Part shown: piece by piece, positions 1 through 5,796 of the stretch | How positions within the stretch are numbered: the first letter of the stretch is position 1 | How the letters are laid out: every line of letters begins with the position of its first letter | NCBI GenBank assembly: GCA_035415725.1 | Contig: DAOOGN010000106.1 | Coordinates: forward strand, 1 to 11,929 | From: DSWT01 sp035415725 | GTDB lineage: Bacteria > Chloroflexota > Anaerolineae > B4-G1 > SLSP01 | DNA length: 11,929 nt | Direction: 5' to 3' | Notes under the pieces: model-generated | Told to the model about the DNA's origin: nothing | Databases searched by the model: none | Seen by the model: only the letters and a program-made list of their open reading frames with translations | Made by a program: the position numbers and the translations under genes

Positions 1-60
1 AGAGGGTCAGCACCTGCCGAAGGGGTAACCTATTATGTGCCCTCCCCAAAGTCCCTTCGC
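1..60 (-). repeat. Truncated inverted copy of the MITE (copy C)
   Basis: The reverse complement of these 60 bases matches 2893-2953 of MITE A almost perfectly; I see only one missing base, in the gcgaa(c)gggac stretch. The match stops at position 60. The outer segment that should follow, including the GTAACTATTCAG terminus, is absent and is replaced by unrelated sequence. The rest of the element would lie left of the window. This is therefore a fragment of the same repeat family in opposite orientation, closer to copy A than to copy B. Confidence 0.85.
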
Positions 61-120
61 TAAAGTTTGAGTTCGATTATACAACGTCATGCCGATCGCA
101 CAATGGGGAGGGGCAATGTC

Positions 121-148
121 TTGACATGAAAAGAAACGCAGGTATAAT
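121..148 (+). promoter_or_regulatory. Near-consensus sigma70-type promoter
   Basis: TTGACA at 121-126 and TATAAT at 143-148 are both perfect consensus hexamers separated by 16 bases. Transcription would start around 154-156. The first gene downstream is the SDR epimerase at 382, which would give an unusually long leader of about 225 bases. I see no convincing small gene between them. The leader contains an imperfect 10-bp hairpin at 216-242 of unknown role. A perfect -35/-10 pair is strong sequence evidence, but activity is inferred. Confidence 0.65.
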
Positions 149-156
149 AAAAACAT

Positions 157-170
157 ACCGACCAGTCGGT
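157..170. promoter_or_regulatory. TetR-type palindromic operator candidate
   Basis: ACCGAC-CA-GTCGGT is a perfect 6+2+6 palindrome placed nine bases after the -10 hexamer, overlapping the expected transcription start. Palindromes of the ACCGAC-NN-GTCGGT type are typical binding sites of TetR-family repressors, and the position suits repression by steric block. No tetR gene is in the window. A weaker related palindrome, AACCG-AC-CGGTT, lies at 1362-1373 just after the SDR gene. An alternative reading is a short hairpin followed by T-rich sequence acting as a terminator, but its position right after a consensus promoter favours an operator. Confidence 0.5.
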
Positions 171-381
171 TTTTATTGCAAGCCGACGTGAAAATTAACA
201 TCCTCACTTCTGTGAGCAGCACGAGTCAGAGGCTCGTACTGCCAAAATTCCTCTCCCCGGCCAACTTTCCATCCCCCACCTCTGTCATGCAACGCTTCCT
301 GGAGGCTTGTCATACTGTGGTGAACTCATTAGCGCATTTTTAAGCCCTTATTTTTAGAGAAGCGTTCACACGGAGGTTAGA
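171..381. other. Long leader/intergenic stretch upstream of the SDR gene
   Basis: No coding region is supported here. It holds an imperfect hairpin at 216-242 (GCAGCACGAG pairs with CTCGTACTGC, one mismatch) and the ribosome binding site of the next gene at 372-376. No recognisable riboswitch core or second good promoter was seen. Confidence 0.4.
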
Positions 382-1362
382 ATGAATCTGGTCACAGGTG
401 CCACAGGCCATATTGGCAATGTATTGGTGCGCGAGTTGTTGGCTCAACAGCAGCCCGTGCGCGTGATGGTGCTTCCCCATGACAATTGTCAGTCGCTCGA
501 AGGGTTGAACATCGAACGAGTAGAAGGTAACGTCCTCAACCCCGAGACGCTGGATCGGGCGATGGAGGGTGTCGACACCGTCTACCATCTTGCGGGCATC
601 GTCTCCATCATGCCGGGCGCAGAAAGTCTGATGCGTAAAGTCAACGTGGACGGGGCGCGCAACACGGCGCAGGCCGCCCTGCGCGCCGGGGTGAAGCGCA
701 TGGTGCATATCAGTTCCATCCACGCGCTGCAACGGATGCCGCACGGCGTCTGCATCGACGAGACCGTCCCCCTTGCGCCGGATAATCCCGCCGGCGTCTA
801 TGACCGCACCAAAGCAGAAGGCACGCTGGCGGTGCTGGAAATCGTCCATCAAGGGCTGGATGCTGTCATCGCCTGCCCTACCGGCGTCATTGGGCCTTAC
901 GACTATCTGGGGTCGGAGATGGGCAGTGTTATCTTCAACTTCACCCAGAAGAAGCTGCATTTTCTGGTGGAAGGGGCTTACGATTTTGTCGATGTACGCG
1001 ACGTCGCCACAGGACTGACGCAGGCCGCCGCGAAAGGTCGAACCGGCGAAATTTATATCCTCTCCGGCGCGCGGATCGAAATCCCGCAAATCAAGCAGAT
1101 TGTGCAGGATTTTGTCGGCATCCACACTCCCCAGATTGTCATACCGATGGGATTGGCGGAATTTTTTGCCGGTCTGGCCGAGTGTTTCTATCGCCTCACG
1201 CATTCCATCCCCAAATTCACCCGCTATTCGTTGCGCACGGTGCAGGAGAACTGCAACATCAGCAATGCCAAAGCCCGCACCGAATTGGGTTATAGCCCCC
1301 GTCCCTTGCGGGAGAGCATTGCGGATACTTTGGTGTGGCGCAAGGCAGTCAGCTTCGCGTGA
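382..1362 (+). CDS. Extended-SDR NAD(P)-dependent epimerase/dehydratase or reductase
   Basis: A 326-residue cytoplasmic Rossmann-fold enzyme of the extended short-chain dehydrogenase family. The nucleotide-binding TGATGHIG motif (residues 5-12, GxxGxxG) lies at the very N-terminus, followed by an acidic stretch, DTVYHLAG at 65-72, the catalytic serine region HISS (109-112) and the active-site Y140-DRT-K144. The C-terminal third (RYSLRTVQ, then NAKARTELGYSPRPL) is typical of NDP-sugar epimerase/reductase-like SDRs, including HpnA-like proteins. The substrate cannot be read from sequence; nucleoside-diphosphate sugar epimerisation or reduction of a keto-lipid or terpenoid precursor are both possible. 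The start is fixed by GGAGG at 372-376, five bases before ATG. The stop lies 40 bases before the next gene, so the two are probably cotranscribed from the promoter at 121-148. Confidence 0.9.
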   Translation: MNLVTGATGHIGNVLVRELLAQQQPVRVMVLPHDNCQSLEGLNIERVEGNVLNPETLDRAMEGVDTVYHLAGIVSIMPGAESLMRKVNVDGARNTAQAALRAGVKRMVHISSIHALQRMPHGVCIDETVPLAPDNPAGVYDRTKAEGTLAVLEIVHQGLDAVIACPTGVIGPYDYLGSEMGSVIFNFTQKKLHFLVEGAYDFVDVRDVATGLTQAAAKGRTGEIYILSGARIEIPQIKQIVQDFVGIHTPQIVIPMGLAEFFAGLAECFYRLTHSIPKFTRYSLRTVQENCNISNAKARTELGYSPRPLRESIADTLVWRKAVSFA

Positions 1363-1402
1363 ACCGACCGGTTTTGTGATTCATAGCACAAGGAGAAAGC
1401 TC

Positions 1403-2127
1403 ATGGAATACCTGTTTCATACGCTCATCCCCGCCCCATGGCTCCTGGCAGACCTCCTGACGCTGCTGGTCAGCTTGTTCGTTGTCGTATGCGTCATCCA
1501 GAAAAGCAAATACCCGGTTTCTGTCCTGCTGGAAGGTTTCGGGTTCGTTTTTCTCTATGCCGGCCTGTTTGAAAACTTTGCTGTGGTCAGAGGCTGGTAT
1601 GTCTATGGACGCTCCCTCCTGATGATCGGCGACGTGCCGTTATCCGTTCCGCTCATCGAGATGGATGTGATGATGGTGGGGTTGTGGCTGCTGCAAAAGA
1701 TGGATATCCCGGACTGGTGCAAACCGTTTGTCCTGGGACTGTGCGGAATGCTACAAGATTTCTCGCTGGACCCTGTAGCGGTCAGGCAGGTGTTCACGGT
1801 ACAAGGTGTGACCAGTGGCCGATGGACCTGGTTGATCGACCCAAGTTCGGATTCCACTTGCTTTTCCCGACTGTCCTGCTGGCGATCTTTTGGCGCGGAA
1901 AGATGAAAACACCGTTCACATGGAAAGACGATTTCCCCGTCTTTGCAGTCCCCTTGATTTTTCACGGTGCAGACATCCTTTTTGCCATTGCGGGCGGGTT
2001 CACCGAAGTTCTCTGGCTTGTGCTCCTCGCCAGCGTCGTGCATTGCGCGCTGTTGGGATTGGTCTGGATGCTGAGCAAAAGCAGGGGAGCGTCACAGAGG
2101 ACACAGGAATTTTATGTCGGACCATGA
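1403..2127 (+). pseudogene. Frameshifted polytopic membrane protein, CruF/DUF422-like
   Basis: AGGAG (1391-1395) precedes ATG at 1403. The first frame encodes hydrophobic helices, then ENF (57-59), YVYG (66-69), a GDVPLSVPL segment (76-84), SLDPVAV (121-127) and GRWTWL. The order resembles the carotenoid-biosynthesis family DUF422/CruF (bisanhydrobacterioruberin hydratase type), which has similar Y-x-Y, GVPL and DPVA...W-W signatures; I rate this as a distant match. The frame then degenerates and stops at 1904-1906. The hydrophobic continuation KFGFHLLFPTVLLAIFW sits in the next frame and runs to the stop at 2125-2127. Adding one base near 1840-1842 (the GACCC run) restores a protein of about 241 residues. 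ATG at 1903 overlaps the TGA as ATGA, so a separate 74-residue ORF is possible but would cut through a membrane helix. This may be a real lesion or a sequencing error. Confidence 0.7.
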
Positions 2128-2145
2128 GTGAAGAATAGTTCCGTA

Positions 2146-2188
2146 AAAACGGCCCGTAAGTGATTTACAGACCGTTTTCTGTTTTGCG
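2146..2188 (+). terminator. Candidate Rho-independent terminator
   Basis: AAAACGG (2146-2152) pairs with CCGTTTT (2172-2178), and an inner GTAA/TTAC pairing can shorten the loop. T-rich sequence follows (TTTTCTGTTTT). It lies 18 bases after the stop of the membrane-protein reading frame and would end the SDR/membrane-protein transcript. The stem is only modestly stable. Confidence 0.45.
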
Positions 2189-2448
2189 TTTGCCAAAGCC
2201 GGGCATCGGAGTATCATAAAGGTACAGCATCTAAGATAAGGTTTCACGGACAGCGCGAAACCGCAGATGCCGCCCGCGTGGGGCACGTTCAAACAGGCGG
2301 AGCGGGTGGCGGAGCCAGGAGCCATACAAGGAACACTGGAATTGTAGCCGATTTGACTGGTAAAAGCATCCGGTTGTGGGTATAATGAGAGAGAGGTACA
2401 CGAGGACACATAAGTTTAATCGTGCGAAGAACCTCGAGGAGGGATGCA
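2189..2448. other. Gene-free stretch before the small AbrB-like gene
   Basis: No supported gene. A TATAAT at 2381-2386 is the only clear promoter element; TTGACT at 2353-2358 is 22 bases upstream, too far for a standard spacer. A short minus-strand open frame here (positively charged, ending around 2231) could be a decayed coding remnant, but I do not recognise it. Confidence 0.35.
2381..2386 (+). promoter_or_regulatory. Possible -10 element for the AbrB-like gene
   Basis: A perfect TATAAT hexamer lies 63 bases upstream of the ATG at 2449. No -35 at correct spacing is evident and there is no proper TGn extension, so the call rests on the hexamer and location only. Confidence 0.3.
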
Positions 2449-2625
2449 ATGGAAGCGGTAAATACGAATATACTAACCCTTGAAGGCGTAGTCAGAAAAG
2501 GGCAAATCTGGCTGAAATCATTGGTTAATCTACCGGAAAACGCGAAAGTATACATTGTCGTCCCCGACATTCAGATTAAACAGCGACCACACATCTTTAG
2601 TCCACGTCTAGCGCATCCTGAATAA
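2449..2625 (+). CDS. Small SpoVT/AbrB-like or DUF104-like protein, antitoxin type
   Basis: A 58-residue protein: a short lead, the strand LTLEGVVRKGQIWL, the turn/strand LPENAKVYIVVPD, then a basic, proline-containing tail. The EGVV..GQI.L...LPENAKVY.VVP pattern is that of small AbrB/DUF104-like DNA-binding or antitoxin proteins, which are common in Chloroflexota and Cyanobacteria and usually sit just upstream of a partner gene. The start at 2449 is chosen because GAGGAGGG (2436-2443) lies five bases before ATG; a GTG at 2422 is in frame but lacks such a site. The partner position is filled by the truncated retropepsin-like gene 40 bases downstream. The role as regulator or antitoxin is inferred from family resemblance only. 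Confidence 0.6.
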   Translation: MEAVNTNILTLEGVVRKGQIWLKSLVNLPENAKVYIVVPDIQIKQRPHIFSPRLAHPE

Positions 2626-2665
2626 GCTGCTGATTTTGTGCTAGAGATAACGGAGGAAATCATCG

Positions 2666-2851
2666 ATGCCGACGTATGACACAACGTCATTCGATCCTCC
2701 TGCGCCATTGGCGTATGTCACCTTGCGACATTCCACGGCCAAAGCGAGTTGTACTGAATTAGCCACAGCATTCACATCGTTTAGTGCATTGGTAACAGAG
2801 AGTAATGCCGATCACCCTCAAAATCAAAACTCAATGTTAACAATTCAGTAA
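2666..2851 (+). pseudogene. N-terminal remnant of a retropepsin-like aspartic protease
   Basis: GGAGG (2652-2656) precedes ATG at 2666. The first 26 residues (MPTYDTTSFDPPAPLAYVTL, then a basic segment) match the start of short clan-AA retropepsin-like proteins of Chloroflexota and Cyanobacteria, which typically open with Y-D-x-x-x-F-x-PPAP-x-A-x-V. In that family an LLD(S/T)GA catalytic motif follows within roughly 10-20 residues. Here no D-T/S-G appears at all; the remaining 35 residues are low-complexity, rich in S, T, A and N, and end at TAA, six bases before the MITE A target duplication. I read it as a decayed 5' end whose catalytic part was deleted before or at the rearrangement that brought in the neighbouring sequence. 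A short intact protein of new function cannot be excluded. Confidence 0.5.
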
Positions 2852-2856
2852 ACGTT

Positions 2857-3126
2857 TGTTAAACGTAACTATTCAGCCACCTTTGCCAGGTGGCGAACGG
2901 GACTTTGGGGAGGGCACATAATAGGTTACCCCTTCGGCAGGTGCTGACCCTCTCATCCCCCAACCCCCTCCCAAAATCCCCCTTCCTGAGGGGAAGGGGG
3001 GCAGGGGGGATGGGCTTATAGAAATGTCATACAGAAGCACCTGGCCTACCAAAGTCTACGCCAAAACCTGGCATAGGGAATAAGTCGCTTCGTCAGGTTT
3101 ACTAGCCTGAATAGATACTGTTAAAC
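2857..3126 (+). mobile_element. MITE A: IS66-like non-autonomous element with 8-bp TSD
   Basis: The element proper spans 2865-3118 (254 bp). The left end starts GTAACTATTCAG and the right end closes with CTGAATAGATAC, so the termini are inverted repeats with one mismatch in 12, continuing as weaker similarity for about 30 bases. It is flanked by perfect 8-bp direct repeats TGTTAAAC at 2857-2864 and 3119-3126. GTAA-starting ends and an 8-bp duplication are hallmarks of the IS66 family, hence the assignment. No transposase is encoded. The interior contains hairpins: CCCCCTTCC (2978-2986) with GGAAGGGGG (2992-3000), inside an outer ATCCCCC/GGGGGAT pairing (2955-2961 with 3005-3011). It lies 38 bases upstream of the isomerase gene. 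Confidence 0.85.
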
Positions 3127-3163
3127 TACATAGAGTACCCTAGATCATCAAAGGAGCTTAACT

Positions 3164-4162
3164 ATGGGACGACCAGTCACACTTTTTACCGGACAATGGG
3201 CCGACATGCCTCTGGAAACCCTCGCCCAGAAGGCCAGCGCGTGGGGTTTCGATGGCCTCGAACTCGCCTGCTGGGGCGACCACTTCGAGGTCGACAAGGC
3301 CCTCGAATGTGACCGTTACGTGCGCGAGAAGCGCGACCTGCTGGCGAAGTACAACCTGAAGTGCTTCGCCATCAGCACCCACCTGGTAGGCCAGTGCGTG
3401 TGTGACAACATCGACGGCCGCCACAAAAACGTCCTCCCGGCGCGCCTGTGGGGCGACGGCGACCCGGAGGGCGTGCGCCGACGCTGCGCCGAGGAAGTCA
3501 AGAACGTGGCGCGGGCCGCCAAACGCTTCGGCGTAAACATCGTCAACGGCTTTACCGGCAGCAGTGTGTGGGGGATGTTCTACTTCTTTCCGCCCACAAG
3601 TCAGGCCGACATCGACGCCGGATACAGGGACTTCGCCGCGCGTTGGACGCCGATTCTGGACGTTTTCCAGGCGGAAGGCGTCCGCTTCGGGTTGGAAATC
3701 CACCCCACGGAGATCGCTTACGACATCGTCACCTTCGAGCGGGCGCTCAAGGCCGTCAACGGACATCCAGCCTTCGGCATCAACTTCGATCCGAGCCACT
3801 TGATCCACCAATTCATCGATCCGCCGGAGCTAATCTACGCCTTCCCCGACCGCATCGTCCACGTCCACGTCAAGGATTCGCGGTTGCACCTCGATGGGCG
3901 CAGCAGCATCCTCGCGTCGCATCTGGATTTTGGCGACAAGCGGCGGGGATGGGACTTCGTCTCGCCGGGTCACGGGGACGTGCGCTGGGACCCGATCATC
4001 CGTGCGCTCAACCGCATCGGCTATCAAGGCCCGCTCTCCATCGAGTGGGAAGACAGCGGTATGGACCGGGAGTACGGCGCGCAGGAAGCCCTGGCGATGA
4101 TCCGCCGGCAGGACTTTGCGCCGTCGGCGGTGGCATTCGACGCAGCGTTCGGTAGCGAATGA
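3164..4162 (+). CDS. Xylose-isomerase-like TIM-barrel sugar isomerase/epimerase
   Basis: A 332-residue cytoplasmic protein of the AP-endonuclease-2/xylose-isomerase-like TIM-barrel superfamily (IolE/IolI/IolH-like). The expected metal and substrate residues fall on successive barrel strands: GLELACWGDH (31-40), LEIHPTE (177-183, E178 and H180), NFDPSH (207-212, D209 and H212), HVHVKD (233-238, H235) and SIEWED (292-297, E294). A divalent-metal-dependent isomerisation, epimerisation or dehydration of a sugar or cyclitol is likely; the substrate is unknown. The start has AAGGAG (3151-3156) seven bases before ATG. It is followed after 97 bases by a Gfo/Idh/MocA dehydrogenase on the same strand, the classic partner in inositol and keto-sugar catabolism. 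MITE A directly upstream means the promoter may be partly element-derived. Confidence 0.9.
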   Translation: MGRPVTLFTGQWADMPLETLAQKASAWGFDGLELACWGDHFEVDKALECDRYVREKRDLLAKYNLKCFAISTHLVGQCVCDNIDGRHKNVLPARLWGDGDPEGVRRRCAEEVKNVARAAKRFGVNIVNGFTGSSVWGMFYFFPPTSQADIDAGYRDFAARWTPILDVFQAEGVRFGLEIHPTEIAYDIVTFERALKAVNGHPAFGINFDPSHLIHQFIDPPELIYAFPDRIVHVHVKDSRLHLDGRSSILASHLDFGDKRRGWDFVSPGHGDVRWDPIIRALNRIGYQGPLSIEWEDSGMDREYGAQEALAMIRRQDFAPSAVAFDAAFGSE

Positions 4163-4245
4163 GCGAATGAGCGAATCAGTGAATGAAAGAATCAGTGAAA
4201 CTTTGTCCTGCTATTGATTCGCTGATTCTTGATTCGCTGATTCTT
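4155..4245 (+). repeat. Octamer tandem repeats forming an imperfect hairpin
   Basis: From the last codons of the isomerase gene, an 8-base unit repeats with drift: GCGAATGA, GCGAATGA, GCGAATCA, GTGAATGA, AAGAATCA, GTGAAACT (4155-4202). After a short spacer the complement appears with the same period: TGATTCGC, TGATTCT, TGATTCGC, TGATTCTT (4215-4245). The two arms can pair over roughly 26 positions, with G-T/G-U wobbles and one bulge, around a loop near 4200-4214. The hairpin ends just before the GGAGG of the next gene (4250-4254). It could moderate read-through, stabilise the upstream mRNA or hinder ribosome access. No U-tract follows, so a terminator is unlikely. Confidence 0.75.
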
Positions 4246-4259
4246 CTACGGAGGTATGC

Positions 4260-5453
4260 ATGAGTGACAGTGGCGGTTTTACAACGATGGCCGGCGCGAA
4301 GGCTACAGGTGAGGCCCCGACGATCGGCGTCGGGATGTTGGGCTACGCTTTTATGGGCAAAGCCCACAGCAATGCCTACAAGAAAATTCCCTACATGATG
4401 TACCCACCGCCCGCCGTGCCCGTTTTGGCGGCGATTTGCGGGCGCAACGCAGAAGGTGTGGCCGAAGCAGCTAAACGCTATGGCTACGCGAAGTATTACA
4501 CCGATTGGCGCGAAATGCTCCAAGACGAGAACGTGCAACTCTTCGACAACGGTGCACCCAATTACGCCCACGCCGCACCGTGTATCGCGGCAGCACAGGC
4601 GGGCAAACACGTTTTTTGCGAGAAGCCCCTGGGACGCAATCCAGAAGAGTCCAAAGCGATGTGGGAAGCGGCGGAGAAGGCCGGCGTCAAGCACATGGTC
4701 GCCTTCAATTACCGTTTCCTACCCGCCATCCGCCAGGCGCGCGAGTTGATCGAAAGCGGTGCATTAGGGCGCATCTACCACTATCGCGCCGTTTATTTGC
4801 AGGAATGGGTCATGCCGCATTACGGCACACCGATGGTATGGCGCCTGAACAAGGCTGAGGCTGGCGGCGGCAGCATCGGCGACCTGGGCGCGCATATCAT
4901 CGACCTGGGACGATTTCTGGTGGGCGAGATCGAGAGCGTGGGGGCGATGACGCGCACCTTCATTCCAGAGCGCCCGCTGCCCGATGGAACGATGGCGAAA
5001 GTAGAGCTGGACGACGCCTTTGTCGCTACCGTCGCCTTCGAGGGCGGCGCCATCGGCACACTGGAAGCGACTCGCTTTGCCGCCGGGCGCAAAAACCACG
5101 CCGTCATCGAGATCAACGGCGAGAAGGGCAGCATCGTCTTCGACCTGGAGCGACTGAACGAGATGGAGGTCTACTGGGTCGGTGAAGGCCGCAAAGAGAC
5201 GCAGGGCTTCAGCCGCGTCCTGGTCAGCGAGCCGTACCATCCCTGGTGGTCGAACTGGTGGCCGCAGGGACACATGATCGGCTGGGAGCACAGCTTCGTC
5301 CACGAGCTGACGCACTTCCTCGACTGCATCGTCAACGACAAGGATGTCGCCCCTTATGGCGCCACCTTCGAGGACGGTTATCGCACCGATTGCGTCTGCG
5401 CGGCGCTTGTAGAGTCGGCGCAGACCAAACGGCAAGTTGATGTCGTCTATTGA
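4260..5453 (+). CDS. Gfo/Idh/MocA family NAD(P)-dependent oxidoreductase
   Basis: A 397-residue cytoplasmic dehydrogenase, normal to slightly long for the family. After a 20-residue non-conserved lead comes the Rossmann motif IGVGMLGYAFMG (22-33; G23, G25, G28), then NYAHAAPCIAAAQAGKHVFC followed by the family signature EKP (121-123, K122 being the usual catalytic lysine). AFNYRFLPAI (148-157) and GGGSIGDLGAHIIDLGRFL (202-220; D208, H212, D215) belong to the C-terminal alpha/beta domain that shapes the sugar pocket. Such enzymes oxidise or reduce a sugar or cyclitol hydroxyl with NAD(P). The start has GGAGG (4250-4254) five bases before ATG. Paired with the upstream TIM-barrel isomerase, it probably acts on the same substrate, for instance oxidation to a keto-sugar followed by isomerisation; the substrate is not readable from sequence. 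Confidence 0.93.
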   Translation: MSDSGGFTTMAGAKATGEAPTIGVGMLGYAFMGKAHSNAYKKIPYMMYPPPAVPVLAAICGRNAEGVAEAAKRYGYAKYYTDWREMLQDENVQLFDNGAPNYAHAAPCIAAAQAGKHVFCEKPLGRNPEESKAMWEAAEKAGVKHMVAFNYRFLPAIRQARELIESGALGRIYHYRAVYLQEWVMPHYGTPMVWRLNKAEAGGGSIGDLGAHIIDLGRFLVGEIESVGAMTRTFIPERPLPDGTMAKVELDDAFVATVAFEGGAIGTLEATRFAAGRKNHAVIEINGEKGSIVFDLERLNEMEVYWVGEGRKETQGFSRVLVSEPYHPWWSNWWPQGHMIGWEHSFVHELTHFLDCIVNDKDVAPYGATFEDGYRTDCVCAALVESAQTKRQVDVVY

Positions 5454-5604
5454 CTTCCCGGCGAATTCTTGCTAAACTATAGCGTGTCTACGAGAGGCCA
5501 AGATCATAGCGGCGGCTTATAGTAGCGGCTTCAACTGCTCTTACCCTAAGAGACCCATCCTCCGCCGCTTGATTCGAGCCAGGCTTACGTAAGTCCTGAG
5601 GATA
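5454..5604. other. Short gene-free stretch before MITE B
   Basis: About 150 bases with no supported gene. I see no strong terminator after the oxidoreductase and no clear promoter; GCGGC motifs repeat near 5510-5530 without forming a convincing structure. Confidence 0.4.
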
Positions 5605-5713
5605 TAGGATTGGTAACTATTCAGCCGCTCTTGCCAGGTGGCGAACGGGACTTTGGAAATGGTGCATAATGTGCTGACACTTCGACCATAGGTGCTGACC
5701 CTCTTATCCCCCA

Positions 5714-5749
5714 GCCCCCTTCTCCCCCGCAAGCGGAGGAGAAGGGGGC
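5714..5749. repeat. GC-rich hairpin inside MITE B
   Basis: GCCCCCTTCTCC (5714-5725) is perfectly complementary to GGAGAAGGGGGC (5738-5749), with an inner CCGC-AA-GCGG pairing at 5727-5736. This CCCCCTTCTCCC...GAGAAGGGGG palindrome resembles REP-like units scattered in many Chloroflexota genomes, suggesting one palindromic repeat nested in another. Confidence 0.8.
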
Positions 5750-5757
5750 GAAAAAGA

Positions 5758-5796
5758 GGGGGTGTGGCGGGCGGCTTCGCCGCCCGCCACACCCCC
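5758..5796. repeat. Perfect 18-bp-stem hairpin inside MITE B
   Basis: Positions 5758-5775 are exactly complementary to 5779-5796, with a three-base loop (TTC). The stem is almost entirely G/C (core GGCGGGCGGC/GCCGCCCGCC). It is absent from MITE A. It would form an extremely stable hairpin or cruciform and could stall polymerases or end transcription coming from the oxidoreductase gene, although no long T-run follows. Confidence 0.9.

Noticed and set aside
157..177. Terminator reading of the ACCGAC palindrome plus T-run
   Set aside because: The stem would be only about five pairs and it lies right at the start site of a consensus promoter; an operator fits better.
7..222. 71-codon minus-strand frame at the left edge
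   Set aside because: It runs across the promoter, the operator and the MITE fragment and has no recognisable domain.
340..1203. 287-codon minus-strand open frame opposite the SDR gene
   Set aside because: The + strand frame has TGATGHIG and YxxxK motifs and a strong ribosome binding site; the opposite frame has no recognisable motif.
1903..2127. Independent 74-residue gene starting at the ATGA overlap
   Set aside because: Hydrophobic membrane-helix sequence continues upstream of this ATG in the same frame, so a frameshifted single gene explains the region better, although coupling cannot be fully excluded.
2231..2449. Short basic minus-strand frame that might be a transposase remnant
   Set aside because: The composition (many R, H and L) loosely suggests decayed coding sequence, but I recognise no transposase motif and cannot name a family.
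3158..3811. Minus- and plus-strand alternative frames (including 3448-4155) over the isomerase gene
   Set aside because: Arginine/glycine- or valine/aspartate-rich shadow translations of the gene with conserved TIM-barrel motifs.
4155..4245. Possible CRISPR-like array in the octamer repeats
   Set aside because: Units are 8 bases, contiguous and without spacers, and there are no cas genes; it is a simple tandem/inverted repeat.
4764..5435. 223-codon minus-strand frame over the oxidoreductase
   Set aside because: Shadow of the Gfo/Idh/MocA gene; no domain and no initiation signal.
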